Positions 35,171 to 43,417 of a DNA stretch of 64,000 nucleotides are shown here, piece by piece. Both the position numbers and the translations under genes were made by a program. The stretch is from Limnohabitans sp. MMS-10A-178 (GTDB taxonomy: Bacteria > Pseudomonadota > Gammaproteobacteria > Burkholderiales > Burkholderiaceae_C). Under the pieces are notes generated by a model that saw only the letters and a list, made by a program, of their open reading frames with translations, did not search any database and had not been told where the DNA came from. The stretch lies in the NCBI RefSeq assembly GCF_003063375.1, contig NZ_NERY01000001.1:1116001-1180000 (forward strand), in the 5' to 3' direction. The number at the start of each line of letters is the position of its first letter. Position 1 is the stretch's first letter.

Positions 35171-36313
35171 CTAACTGGCTTTTCTTGCTTTTCTGGGTTT
35201 CAAAGCCCACCAAGGGAGTTCTTTGCTGAGGGAGTGCACATTGCCAGACTGGTTTTCTTGGTAGCCCAACATGTCTTGTAGCGCAGTTTGCCATTCTGGA
35301 CTGGCCAAGTGCTTTCTGAGGGCCTGGACGGGCGGGGAGTCTAGAGCGCTTTTGAGGCAAACCAACCAATAGTTTTCGCTGACCAGGGGTACAAAGTCGA
35401 GCCCGGAGGATAAAGCGGCACTTTCGATGGCCAATCCGGCATCTGCTTGACCCGATGCAATGCAGTTGGCCACTGCGCTATGAGACAGTTCTTGATGGTC
35501 GTAGCCAATGAGTTGATCTGCAGTTAGCCCCTGATTGGTCATCAATTCATCGAGAAGCAGGCGAGTGCCAGTACCTAGACCTCGATTGACATACTTTAGG
35601 CGCTTGGCCATTACATCTTGCAATGAATGGATTTTCAAGGGGTTGCCTGGTTTGACCAACAGCCCCTGGGTGCGTTTTGCGAAACCGATGAGTTTGTGCT
35701 TGCCCGGCTTGAGAAGGGGTTTGTAGGTTTGCGCTGAGAGGCTGTTGAGGCGGGGCTGGCTGAGTGTGTGAAACCCTGCCAATTCGCATCGACCTTCGTT
35801 CAAGGCCCTGACGGCATCGACACTGCCGCAAAACCGAATGTCTAAGTGCAGCGATTGACTCGCTGTGAACTCTCTGAGTCTCACCAGCGCGTCGTCATGG
35901 CTGGCATACAGCGTGAGCAAGTGTGCATCGGGGTCAAAGGCAACGGCAAACGTGCGTTCTAGCTCTGCCATCAAGGCCTCAATGGGTGCGGCCAAACGGG
36001 CTTGCGCTTGCCTTTCTGCCCAGAGAAGTTTGCTGGCAAATTCAGACAACTCAGCCGGCATGCCCTTTTCCCACACGATGAGGTTTTGATTCAGCTTGGT
36101 TTCCCATTTTTTCAATTCACCCCAAACATGCCTATACGACATGCCCAAAGATTTGGCGGCTGCGGCAATCGAACCATGCTCGCGCACAGCCTGCAGCAAG
36201 TCCATGAGGGCATTGCGCAGCAAAGCCTGCTGACGCTGCTTGCTCAAATCAAGGGCATGGAGCCCTGAATTTTCAGAGCCCAAGCTGTATGAAATTTCAA
36301 TTTTTGACACCAC
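35171..36313 (-). CDS. ModE-like HTH regulator with a periplasmic-binding-like sensor domain
   Basis: A 380-residue one-component regulator. Residues 30-95 form a ModE/LysR-type winged helix (ALMDLLQAVREHGSIAAAAKSLGMSYRHVWGELKKWE), with the Ala-Ala-Lys-Ser-Leu-Gly-Met-Ser turn of ModE. From about 125 onward lies a PBP-like domain (LLTLYASHDDALVRLREF, GTGTRLLLDELM, ADAGLAIESAA), the kind that binds molybdate or tungstate in fused ModE-PBP regulators. The start is GTG with GAGG about ten bases upstream. It is divergent from tupB, so it most likely senses an oxyanion and controls the tup operon and perhaps the cox operon. The ligand is inferred from context. Confidence 0.8.
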   Translation of the reverse strand: MVSKIEISYSLGSENSGLHALDLSKQRQQALLRNALMDLLQAVREHGSIAAAAKSLGMSYRHVWGELKKWETKLNQNLIVWEKGMPAELSEFASKLLWAERQAQARLAAPIEALMAELERTFAVAFDPDAHLLTLYASHDDALVRLREFTASQSLHLDIRFCGSVDAVRALNEGRCELAGFHTLSQPRLNSLSAQTYKPLLKPGKHKLIGFAKRTQGLLVKPGNPLKIHSLQDVMAKRLKYVNRGLGTGTRLLLDELMTNQGLTADQLIGYDHQELSHSAVANCIASGQADAGLAIESAALSSGLDFVPLVSENYWLVCLKSALDSPPVQALRKHLASPEWQTALQDMLGYQENQSGNVHSLSKELPWWALKPRKARKAS

Positions 36314-36361
36314 TCAAGTGTGCCTCATTTATGCAGTGGTTCTGATTCAAAGCGCGGCCAC

Positions 36362-36381
36362 CTATGCACACCATTTCATAG
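36362..36381. promoter_or_regulatory. Candidate operator in the regulator/tupB gap
   Basis: CTATG-N10-CATAG lies midway in the 130-base divergent gap between the ModE-like regulator and tupB. Read on the minus strand, it begins CGCTAT, which resembles one half of ModE boxes. Arms are only five bases, so chance is possible. Confidence 0.25.
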
Positions 36382-36443
36382 CGGATGACCCCTGTAGAAA
36401 GGGTGATTCAAAAGGGTTAGCATCAGCGCTCGATTGAATCCAA

Positions 36444-37181
36444 ATGAACACTTTTTCAGACAGCGCTGTCACGGCGCTGCATCTCATTACTTCCCTTGAT
36501 CCCGGGCTTTGGACCATTGCAGGGCGCTCGCTGGGCGTCAGTGCCACGGCGTGCTTCTTAGGCTGCGTGGCTGGCATTGGGCTGGGTGCGTTTTTGGGGG
36601 TCTCCAAGTTTGCGGGCAGGACAGCAGTGCTGACCGTTCTCAACACTTTTTTGGCACTGCCTTCTGTGGTGGTGGGCTTGGTGATTTATTTGCTCTTGTC
36701 GCGCACAGGGCCCTTGGGATTTTTGGGTTGGTTGTTCAGCTTCAAGGCCATGGTTTTGGCCCAATTCATTTTGGTGGTGCCAGTGGCCGCTGCACTGTCT
36801 CGGCAGGTGGTTGAGGATGTTGAATTGGCCCACGGCGAGCAATGGCGGTCTTTAGGAGCCGGCAATGTGTTGCGAAGCATTTTATTGGCCTGGAACGAAC
36901 GGTTCGCCTTGCTCACCATTGTGGTGGCATGTTTTGGACGGGCTATTTCAGAGGTCGGTGCGGTCATGATTGTGGGCGGCAACATAGAGGGCTTTACGCG
37001 GGTCATGACCACTGCCATTGCGCTAGAAACCAGCAAGGGAGATTTGCCTTTGGCCTTGGCTCTGGGCATTATTTTGCTGGGCATTGTGGGTTGCTTGAAT
37101 GTGATGTTGTCGCTGCTGCGTTATTGGCAAAATCAAGCGCAACTTAAAGGGCAAAACAGTTTGCGTGGGTGGGTGGCATGA
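36444..37181 (+). CDS. tupB: Tungstate ABC transporter permease (TupB)
   Basis: A 245-residue inner-membrane permease of the MetI/binding-protein-dependent type with about five or six helices. The cytoplasmic coupling motif is in EVGAVMIVGGNIEGFTRVMTTAIALETSKGDLPLALALG, the EAA-like loop of Tup/Wtp permeases. The N-terminal region SLDPGLWTIAGRSLGVSATACFLG is also typical of TupB. It forms the channel for the TupA/TupC pair encoded next and imports tungstate (or molybdate). Its stop overlaps tupC by ATGA. The gene is divergent from the ModE-like regulator. Confidence 0.9.
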   Translation: MNTFSDSAVTALHLITSLDPGLWTIAGRSLGVSATACFLGCVAGIGLGAFLGVSKFAGRTAVLTVLNTFLALPSVVVGLVIYLLLSRTGPLGFLGWLFSFKAMVLAQFILVVPVAAALSRQVVEDVELAHGEQWRSLGAGNVLRSILLAWNERFALLTIVVACFGRAISEVGAVMIVGGNIEGFTRVMTTAIALETSKGDLPLALALGIILLGIVGCLNVMLSLLRYWQNQAQLKGQNSLRGWVA

Positions 37182-37933
37182 GTGACGCCAATGACACAAG
37201 TGGTATGAGTGACATGCGTGCCTTGATTTCACTTCATCAAGTTAGCCTGAAGCTTGGGGGTGTGCAAGCCCTGCAAGATGTTTCTCTGAACATTTTTTCG
37301 GGTGAGCAGGTGGCCCTGATTGGTGCCAATGGATCTGGCAAAAGTACAGTGCTTCGGCTGATGAATGGTCTGCATCAACCTACCCAAGGCACGGTGCATT
37401 TGCCCTTATGCCGACAAGCCATGCTGTTTCAAAGGCCGCACATGCTGCGCAGCAGCAGCTTGAACAATGTGGCCATCGGCTTGTGGCTAGACCGAAGCCT
37501 TCAACTGAATTGGCGTGCTTGCAAACAGCGTGCGCTAGAGGCACTGTCGGTGGTTGGTTTGTCCGGTGTCACTCAACAAAATGCAGCCACTTTATCGGGC
37601 GGGCAACAACAGCGATTGGCCTTAGCACGGGCATGGGCCCGTGAACCTCAATTGTTATTTTTAGACGAGCCCACCGCCAGCTTGGACCCGCCTGCCAAAC
37701 GCGAAGTGGAGGCACTTGTGCACCAACTCATTCGGCCTCAAGGTCAGCAATTGGCAACCACTTTGGTATTTGCCAGCCACAACTTGGGGCAGGTGAAGCG
37801 TTGGGCCAGCCGCGTCATTTACCTAGAGCAAGGCAAGGTCTTGGCCGACTTGCCCACCGCTGATTTTTTCGACGCCAATTGTCTGAAACAACACAGTCAT
37901 CAAGCTTTTTTATTTCTGCAAGGAGAAACTTAA
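37178..37933 (+). CDS. tupC: Tungstate ABC transporter ATP-binding protein (TupC)
   Basis: A 251-residue ABC ATPase. Walker A is GANGSGKST, the Q-loop is MLFQRPHML, the signature LSGGQQQRLALARA and Walker B LLFLDEPTASLDP, with the switch His in FASHNLGQVKRW. The LDEPTASLDPPAKREVEALV stretch suits the Tup/Wtp and phosphate-type ATPases. No C-terminal TOBE regulatory domain is present, unlike ModC. I took the ATG at 37178 because it shares ATGA with tupB; the protein then begins with a Ser/Asp-rich extension before ISLHQVSLKLGGVQAL. Its stop overlaps the tupA start (TAATG). Confidence 0.9.
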   Translation: MSDANDTSGMSDMRALISLHQVSLKLGGVQALQDVSLNIFSGEQVALIGANGSGKSTVLRLMNGLHQPTQGTVHLPLCRQAMLFQRPHMLRSSSLNNVAIGLWLDRSLQLNWRACKQRALEALSVVGLSGVTQQNAATLSGGQQQRLALARAWAREPQLLFLDEPTASLDPPAKREVEALVHQLIRPQGQQLATTLVFASHNLGQVKRWASRVIYLEQGKVLADLPTADFFDANCLKQHSHQAFLFLQGET

Positions 37934-38766
37934 TGCGTTCTATTTTTAAACTTTTGCCTCTGACTCGCAAATTGCGGCATGTGGCCTTGGGCCTTGTCTT
38001 GACGGGATTCACGGCACACGCCATGGCCCAATCCATTGTGATGTCTTCCACCACGTCCACAGAGCAATCGGGCTTGTTTGGCCACCTCTTGCCAGAATTT
38101 AAAAAAGCCAGCGGCATTGACATCAAGGTGGTGGCCTTGGGCACAGGCCAAGCACTCGACATGGCACGCCGCGGCGATGCCGATGTGGTGTTTGTGCATG
38201 ACCAAGTGGCCGAAGAAAAATTTGTGGCCGATGGCTTTGGCCTCAAACGATTGGCGGTGATGTACAACGACTTTGTGGTGGTGGGCCCCCAAGCAGATCC
38301 CGCCAATGTGAAGGGCAACGACATCGTGGCTGCGCTCAAAAAAATCTCGGCTGGCAATGCTGCATTTGTTTCAAGGGGTGACAAAAGTGGCACACATGCT
38401 GCCGAGTTGAGGTTTTGGAGCCAAGCCGCAATGACCGACAAAAAAGGCACAGGCTACAAAGAGTGCGGTTGCGGCATGGGCCCCGCTTTGAACATTGGCG
38501 CATCCACAGGTGCCTATGTGTTAACGGACCGCGGTACTTGGTTGAATTTTAAAAATCGAGGTGATTTGAGAATTTTGGTTGAAGGCGATGCTCGCTTGTT
38601 TAACCAATATGGCGTGATGGTGGTCAACCCAGCCAAACACCCCCATGTGAAACGCGCAGAGGCGCAAAAGTTTGTTGACTGGATTGTGTCCAAGCCAGGC
38701 CAAGCTGTCATTGCGGGCTACAAAATTGGCGGGGAGTCGGTGTTCTTCCCCAACGCGGCGCCTTGA
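37933..38766 (+). CDS. tupA: Tungstate ABC transporter substrate-binding protein (TupA)
   Basis: A 277-residue periplasmic binding protein. The signal peptide runs to about residue 32 (GFTAHAMAQ). The oxyanion pocket is seen in VMSSTTSTEQSGLFGHLLPEF, ALGTGQALDMARRGDADVVFVHD and VSRGDKSGTHAAELRFW, the arrangement of TupA, which prefers tungstate over molybdate. AAGGAG precedes the ATG, which overlaps the tupC stop. It ends the operon 18 bases before the convergent xdhC gene. Whether tungstate or molybdate is the true cargo cannot be told from sequence, but a molybdenum-enzyme operon next door makes either useful. Confidence 0.92.
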   Translation: MRSIFKLLPLTRKLRHVALGLVLTGFTAHAMAQSIVMSSTTSTEQSGLFGHLLPEFKKASGIDIKVVALGTGQALDMARRGDADVVFVHDQVAEEKFVADGFGLKRLAVMYNDFVVVGPQADPANVKGNDIVAALKKISAGNAAFVSRGDKSGTHAAELRFWSQAAMTDKKGTGYKECGCGMGPALNIGASTGAYVLTDRGTWLNFKNRGDLRILVEGDARLFNQYGVMVVNPAKHPHVKRAEAQKFVDWIVSKPGQAVIAGYKIGGESVFFPNAAP

Positions 38767-38784
38767 TCAAATTGATCGCTTTAA

Positions 38785-39825
38785 TTAACGTCCCGTGAAA
38801 CAAACTGGCACCGAAGGATCGATGGGCGGTCCTTCGTACGTGTTTTTGGCGTGTGCCACATCCATGTCGCGTGGCAGTGGCACGCCATTTTTGACAGCCA
38901 ACACTTCAGCCATGATGCTGACGGCAATTTCGGCGGGTGTTTTGCTGCCAATGTAAATGCCGATAGGGCCGCGCAGTCTGGCAAGGGAGCTTTCTGTTTG
39001 ATCGAAGTGCTCAATCATGCGTTGCTGGCGCAGAATGTTGTTGCGCCTAGAACCTATGGCGCCGATGTAGAAGGCATCGGTTTCTAAAGCCGCCAACAAA
39101 GCCAAATCGTCTAGCTTGGGGTCGTGGGTGAGGGCAATGACGCAACTGCGCATGTCGGGCTTGAAGCTCAGAACCAAATCGTCTGGCATGTCGTGTTTGA
39201 TTGTCACTCCCGCCACCGACCATGCGCCTCTGTATTCTTCGCGCGGATCGCACACAGTGACGGCAAAGCCATTGAAGAGGGCCATGGTGGCCAAGTACTC
39301 GGTCATTTGACCTGCACCAATGAGCAACATGCGGTACTCAGGTCCAAAGGTGTTGATGAGCTGAGCCTCATCGATGTGCAATTCGCTGGGCGCGTTGCTG
39401 GTGGTCAAAGTGACTGCGCCAGTTTTCAAGTTGGTGGCTCTTTGAGTGAGTTGTCCTTTTTCAAGGAACTCAATCAATTGGGCTAGGCTGCCAGCATCTG
39501 GATTGAACTCTAGCAACAGCTCTAAGGTGCCGCCGCAAGGCAGGCCAAACCGATGCGCTTCATCGGCACTGATGCCATATTTCAATTGAACTGGCGCGCT
39601 GTCAATGATGGCATTGGCTTTGCTGTATTGGGCAATGAGGTCGTCTTCAATACAACCACCAGACACTGAGCCCACCACGGCACCCGTTTCGCACAGCGCC
39701 ATGATGGAGCCGACAGGGCGCGGCGATGAACCCCAAGTTCGAACCACGGTGGTGAGCAAGGCCTTCTGCCCAGCTTCACGCCAAGCTTTGAGCGTTCTTA
39801 AGACAACGATGTCTAGGTTTTCCAT
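38785..39825 (-). CDS. xdhC: XdhC/CoxF-family molybdenum cofactor maturation protein
   Basis: A 346-residue protein of the XdhC family, which binds the molybdenum cofactor, helps sulfurate it and inserts it in molybdenum hydroxylases. The N-terminal XdhC domain carries GSSPRPVGSIMAL and GSVSGGCIEDDL (the conserved Cys), and the C-terminal Rossmann part begins RMLLIGAGQMTEYLATMA and has IGAIGSRRNN near the end. It is last in the cox operon on the minus strand, after coxG. The 66-base gap before it is a hexamer repeat, leaving no visible ribosome site. It converges on tupA. It should act on the CoxL subunit encoded in this operon. Confidence 0.9.
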   Translation of the reverse strand: MENLDIVVLRTLKAWREAGQKALLTTVVRTWGSSPRPVGSIMALCETGAVVGSVSGGCIEDDLIAQYSKANAIIDSAPVQLKYGISADEAHRFGLPCGGTLELLLEFNPDAGSLAQLIEFLEKGQLTQRATNLKTGAVTLTTSNAPSELHIDEAQLINTFGPEYRMLLIGAGQMTEYLATMALFNGFAVTVCDPREEYRGAWSVAGVTIKHDMPDDLVLSFKPDMRSCVIALTHDPKLDDLALLAALETDAFYIGAIGSRRNNILRQQRMIEHFDQTESSLARLRGPIGIYIGSKTPAEIAVSIMAEVLAVKNGVPLPRDMDVAHAKNTYEGPPIDPSVPVCFTGR

Positions 39826-39831
39826 GATGCC

Positions 39832-39885
39832 GCTTTGGATTTGGATTTGGATTTCGATTCTGCTTTTACTTTTGCTTTTGCTTTT
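39832..39885 (-). repeat. Degenerate hexanucleotide repeat between coxG and xdhC
   Basis: On the minus strand nine hexamers lie in a row, beginning AAAAGCAAAAGC, passing through AGAATC and ending CAAATCCAAATCCAAAGC. They fill most of the gap from seven bases after the coxG stop codon to six bases before the xdhC ATG. In one frame they read as alternating Lys-Ala then Lys-Ser. Slippage here would change the spacing before xdhC. Confidence 0.85.
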
Positions 39886-39891
39886 GATGAA

Positions 39892-40476
39892 TTAGCGCAC
39901 CATGAACCAAACCGCGCCTGCGCCCACCAGCAAAGCCAACCAAACCCAGCTGGGTACTGAACCCGAAGAGGGCGCTGCTTCAACCGTTGCAACAGGTTTT
40001 GTTTCTGTTTCTGTTTCAGGTTCATTGCTTGGGTACTTGGCTTGCAGCGATTCGTCAAAACGTTTGAAGAAATCTTCGGCCAAAGATTTGGCCGCGCCAT
40101 CAATGAGGCGTTGTCCCAGCTGGGCCAATTTGCCACCCACGGTAGAGTGCACGGTGTACTTCAATTCACAGCCCTCGGCATGGGGGTGCAATGAAACTTG
40201 CGATTCACCTTTGCCAAAACCGGCTACCCCACCTTGCGCTTCAAAATTCAAGGCATATGAATTGGGAGCTTGAATGTCAGACAAGGTGACCTTGCCAGAG
40301 AACTTGGCAGACACTGGGCCAATTTTGATGGCCACGCCCACGTTGTAAACATTGGGATCAGTGAGTTCAAATTTATCGCAACCTGGAATGCAGGACTTTA
40401 AAATTTCGGGATCGTTGAGGGCATCCCAAGCTTGTGCTTGGGTGACGTGTAATACGCGTTGACCTTGCATGTCCAT
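39892..40476 (-). CDS. coxG: CoxG-like protein (SRPBCC/START fold) with C-terminal membrane anchor
   Basis: A 194-residue protein of the carbon monoxide dehydrogenase subunit G family. Residues 1-145 form the SRPBCC-type lipid- or cofactor-binding domain (QAWDALNDPEILKSCIPGCDKF, YNVGVAIKIGPVSAKFSGKVTL, GCELKYTVHSTVGGKLAQLGQRLIDG). A short Glu/Thr repeat (ETETETK) then leads to one hydrophobic helix WVWLALLVGAGAVWFMV ending in Arg, an anchor facing the cytosol. In Oligotropha CoxG recruits the enzyme to the membrane. It lies after coxE in the operon and before the hexamer repeat and xdhC. Confidence 0.9.
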   Translation of the reverse strand: MDMQGQRVLHVTQAQAWDALNDPEILKSCIPGCDKFELTDPNVYNVGVAIKIGPVSAKFSGKVTLSDIQAPNSYALNFEAQGGVAGFGKGESQVSLHPHAEGCELKYTVHSTVGGKLAQLGQRLIDGAAKSLAEDFFKRFDESLQAKYPSNEPETETETKPVATVEAAPSSGSVPSWVWLALLVGAGAVWFMVR

Positions 40477-40489
40477 TTTGTGTTCTCCG

Positions 40490-41668
40490 TTAATTCGTTT
40501 TCAACAGCTTGGTCAAGGCTTGCGCCAATTCTTCCAAGCGAGATAAATTGTGAATGGCCAACATGCCATCTACATGGCGATTCAAAACACTGGCGCCCGT
40601 TGCGATGGGAGCGTACCCGTCAAACCTGAGCAGCGGGTTGAGCCAAAGCAAAGAGCGCGTGTGTCGTTTTAGCCAAACAATCTCCGAGTCTAGCGTCTCT
40701 GGGGTGCCCGTATCGAGCCCATCACTGATTAACAGCACCACAGTGCGCCTGCCTGTGAGCTTTTTGCCGAAATTTGACCGGAAATGGGTGAGCGATTTGC
40801 CAAGTTGAGTGCCGCCTGCAAAATCTTGAATTTGACGGCTGGCCGCAGATAGCATGTCATCGGTGTCGCGCAGTTTGAAGGCTTGGTTCAAGTCGGTCAG
40901 ATCGGTGCCAAAGGCGTAAATTTGCCTAGGGGTGCACCGTGTGGCATGGTGTAAAAATGCCAGTAAAAGACGGGCATAGCGCTCCATAGAGCCGGATATG
41001 TCGACCAAAATAAGAAGGGGCAGGGCTTGCGGCTTTCTTTGCATGCGTGGCAAAGAGAAAACATCGCCATCTTGCCGTGCTGCCATCTGCATGGTTTTGG
41101 ACCAGTGAATGCGATCGCCTCGACCGCCCGTGCGCGTTCTTCGCCCTTGAATTTTGGGCAGGGGCAGTTTCACTTGCCTGGCCAATTTTTCGACCAACTT
41201 GAATTCGCTGGCGCTCAAACTTTGAAAGTCGGCTTGTTGCAGTCTTTGACGATCGCTGGCGCTCATGGCCGCGTCAAATTTCAATTCATCTTCTTTGGGC
41301 TTGCCAGGGTCGTTTTGCTTGTTTTTGGCCGCCAAAGCTTCTTGCACCCTTGATTTGCGGGGAACACCTGGTGAGGGCGTGGTGGCTTTGGGCAAAAGTT
41401 GCGAGAGGAGCTGGCGCGTGAGCTCTGGGTCTCTAAAAAATGCTGCAAACATTTGATCGAAAACCACCATGTCTTCTTGTCGATTGACCAAGCAGGCCTT
41501 CAATGCCGCTGCCAAATCGTCTTTTCTCTCTATGCCTGTGAGCCCTGCAGATTCAATGGCCAAGCTAATGCGAGAGGCATCAACAGGCAGACCCGCACGC
41601 CTGAGTGCGCGAGCAAAACCTGTGATGTTGTCGCTGAGTTTGCCGCTGCGCGCGTCGCCCAATAGCAT
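40490..41668 (-). CDS. coxE: CoxE-type VWA domain maturation protein
   Basis: A 392-residue cytosolic protein with a C-terminal von Willebrand A domain. The metal-adhesion site DISGSM is at residues 223-228, with Thr and Asp partners in FAGGTQLGKSL and LLISDGLDTG. The N-terminal 100 residues are the helical CoxE start (NITGFARALRRAGLPVDASRISLAI). CoxD and CoxE pair as a MoxR-AAA/VWA chaperone that inserts or remodels the metal cluster of the molybdenum enzyme. It follows coxD by 18 bases and precedes coxG. The Lys/Arg-rich middle (PRKSRVQEALAAKNKQNDPG) is unstructured. Confidence 0.9.
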   Translation of the reverse strand: MLLGDARSGKLSDNITGFARALRRAGLPVDASRISLAIESAGLTGIERKDDLAAALKACLVNRQEDMVVFDQMFAAFFRDPELTRQLLSQLLPKATTPSPGVPRKSRVQEALAAKNKQNDPGKPKEDELKFDAAMSASDRQRLQQADFQSLSASEFKLVEKLARQVKLPLPKIQGRRTRTGGRGDRIHWSKTMQMAARQDGDVFSLPRMQRKPQALPLLILVDISGSMERYARLLLAFLHHATRCTPRQIYAFGTDLTDLNQAFKLRDTDDMLSAASRQIQDFAGGTQLGKSLTHFRSNFGKKLTGRRTVVLLISDGLDTGTPETLDSEIVWLKRHTRSLLWLNPLLRFDGYAPIATGASVLNRHVDGMLAIHNLSRLEELAQALTKLLKTN

Positions 41669-41686
41669 GATGACAAAGCCTGAGTT

Positions 41687-42607
41687 TTAAAGCTGGCTTG
41701 GGGCAGGCGCTAGCAAATCGTTCAGCAAGGGCGTGATGGCGGCAATGTCTTCGCGCTGCTTGAACAAAATGCCCACCGTGTCTTGCACCACTTCAGGGTC
41801 AAGGGTGAGTGTGTCCAGGGCCACCAAGGCCTTGGCCCATTCCACACTTTCTGCAATGCCAGGAGCTCGTTGAAACGCACTCGAGAATGGCTGGCTTCTA
41901 AGGCGTCCCACAAACTCGGCCACTTGCTCGGTGAGTTGGGCACTGGCCTCAGGCACTTGGGACCTGACCACGGCCAATTCACGCTCGCGATCGGGGTAGT
42001 CCATCCACTGATAAAGGCAGCGGCGCTTCACGGCGTCGTTCAAGTCGCGCGTGCGGTTGCTGGTGAGAATGGTAACGGGTGCCACCTCGGCTTTGATGGT
42101 GCCCAGTTCTGGAATGCTCACTTGGTACTCGCCCAAATACTCCAGTAAAAAAGCTTCAAAGGGTTCGTCGGCGCGGTCAACCTCATCGATTAGCAGCAGA
42201 GCGCCAGGTGGGGGCGTTTGCAGGGCTTCGAGCAAAGGGCGCTTGACCAAGAAACGCTTTTGATACACCTCGCGTTCAATGTCTTGGGGAGTTGCACTTG
42301 AGCCGGTCTGAGCGGCTGCCGCGCGCATGTGCAATAACTGCGCAGCGTGGTTCCATTCGTAGAGAGCCTCGCGTTGCTCCATGCCGTCGTAGCATTGCAA
42401 ACGAATGAGGGGTCGTCCTAGAATTTTGGCCAACGCTTTGGCCAGCTCGGTTTTGCCAACGCCAGGTTCTCCTTCTAAAAGGAGAGGGCGCTCTAATTTG
42501 AGGCTCAAAAAAACGGCGGTGATAAGCCGCCGTTCCGCGAAATAGCCCACGCCTTGAAGGGCTTGGGCAAGTTCGTCAATAGATTTGAAAGTGTCTTTTG
42601 CGGTCAT
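41687..42607 (-). CDS. coxD: CoxD-type MoxR AAA+ ATPase
   Basis: A 306-residue AAA+ ATPase of the MoxR group. Walker A is GEPGVGKT at 46-53, Walker B LLLIDE at 137-142, sensor 1 ILTSNRTRDL, and arginine finger RRCLYQW. It begins SIDELAQALQGVGYFAERRLITAVFLSLKLERPLL, normal for CoxD. In the CO-dehydrogenase system CoxD is needed to build the active-site metal-sulfur cluster, with CoxE. Its start overlaps the coxM stop by ATGA, so it is made with the structural subunits. Confidence 0.92.
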   Translation of the reverse strand: MTAKDTFKSIDELAQALQGVGYFAERRLITAVFLSLKLERPLLLEGEPGVGKTELAKALAKILGRPLIRLQCYDGMEQREALYEWNHAAQLLHMRAAAAQTGSSATPQDIEREVYQKRFLVKRPLLEALQTPPPGALLLIDEVDRADEPFEAFLLEYLGEYQVSIPELGTIKAEVAPVTILTSNRTRDLNDAVKRRCLYQWMDYPDRERELAVVRSQVPEASAQLTEQVAEFVGRLRSQPFSSAFQRAPGIAESVEWAKALVALDTLTLDPEVVQDTVGILFKQREDIAAITPLLNDLLAPAPSQL

Positions 42608-43395
42608 CCGTTCGCCTGTTTCACCGCCCTTTGAGTTTGCACGGTGATCAGGTGAGCGCGATAGGCCTTTGAAGCGTGCAGGTCGGCATTGAGATCTGTA
42701 GAGTCTACCGCGATACCGGCCACTGCTTCTGGGGTAAAACTTTTTGTCAATGCGGCTTCCATGCCAGCATGGCGGAACACGCCATTGCCTGCACCGGTGA
42801 TGGCCACACGAGCACCACCAGCGGTTTGTGCCACAAACACACCCACCAACGCAAAGCGTGAGGCAGGTTGATTGAACTTGGCATAGGCCGACTTGCTGGG
42901 AATGGGGAAACTCACAGCGGTGATGATTTCGCCTGCGTCTAATGCGGTGGCATACATGCCCAGAAAGAAGTCATCTGCCTTGATGGTGCGCTTGTCTGTG
43001 TGGATGGTGGCGCCCAAAGCCAACAAGGCACTGGGGTAGCAAGCTGCAGGGTCGTTGTTGGCCACAGAGCCACCAATGGTGCCCATGGCGCGGACTTGCT
43101 TGTCACCAATGTTGTTGGCCAATAAAGCCAAGCCTGGAATGTTCTTTTGAACGTCGGCGTTGTCGGCCACATCTTGGTGGCGTGTCATGGCGCCAATGAC
43201 AATGTTGTTGCCGTCCATTTTGATGCCAGCCAAGCCACTGATAGCGGCCAAGTCAATCAGGGTTTCTGGCTGTTGCAGGCGCTGCTTCATGGCAGCGATC
43301 ATGGTTTGGCCACCAGCCAAAACTTGACCACCAGCCTGCGCTGCTTTTTGCGCATCTGCCAATGCGGTAGGGCGTTCGTATTTGAATGCGTACAT
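42604..43395 (-). CDS. coxM: Molybdenum hydroxylase FAD subunit (CoxM)
   Basis: A 263-residue medium subunit binding FAD by two Gly motifs, AGGQT at 27-31 and TIGGSVANNDPAACYP from 106, and a C-terminal CO-dehydrogenase flavoprotein domain after about 170. It passes electrons from the iron-sulfur subunit CoxS to the acceptor. Usual family length is about 265-290. Here it is third, after coxS and coxL; form I enzymes have the order M-S-L, form II S-L-M. Its stop overlaps coxD. Confidence 0.93.
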   Translation of the reverse strand: MYAFKYERPTALADAQKAAQAGGQVLAGGQTMIAAMKQRLQQPETLIDLAAISGLAGIKMDGNNIVIGAMTRHQDVADNADVQKNIPGLALLANNIGDKQVRAMGTIGGSVANNDPAACYPSALLALGATIHTDKRTIKADDFFLGMYATALDAGEIITAVSFPIPSKSAYAKFNQPASRFALVGVFVAQTAGGARVAITGAGNGVFRHAGMEAALTKSFTPEAVAGIAVDSTDLNADLHASKAYRAHLITVQTQRAVKQANG

Positions 43396-43417
43396 GTTGA
43401 GTTCTCCAAATTTCTAA

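Noticed and set aside
39832..39885. Possible CRISPR-like repeat
   Set aside because: Six-base degenerate units with no spacers; a microsatellite.
39813..40136. Frame with a Lys-Ala/Lys-Ser tail reading through the hexamer repeat
   Set aside because: It is out of phase with the coxG gene over the SRPBCC domain; coxG has a normal stop after its membrane helix. The repeat itself is kept as a finding.
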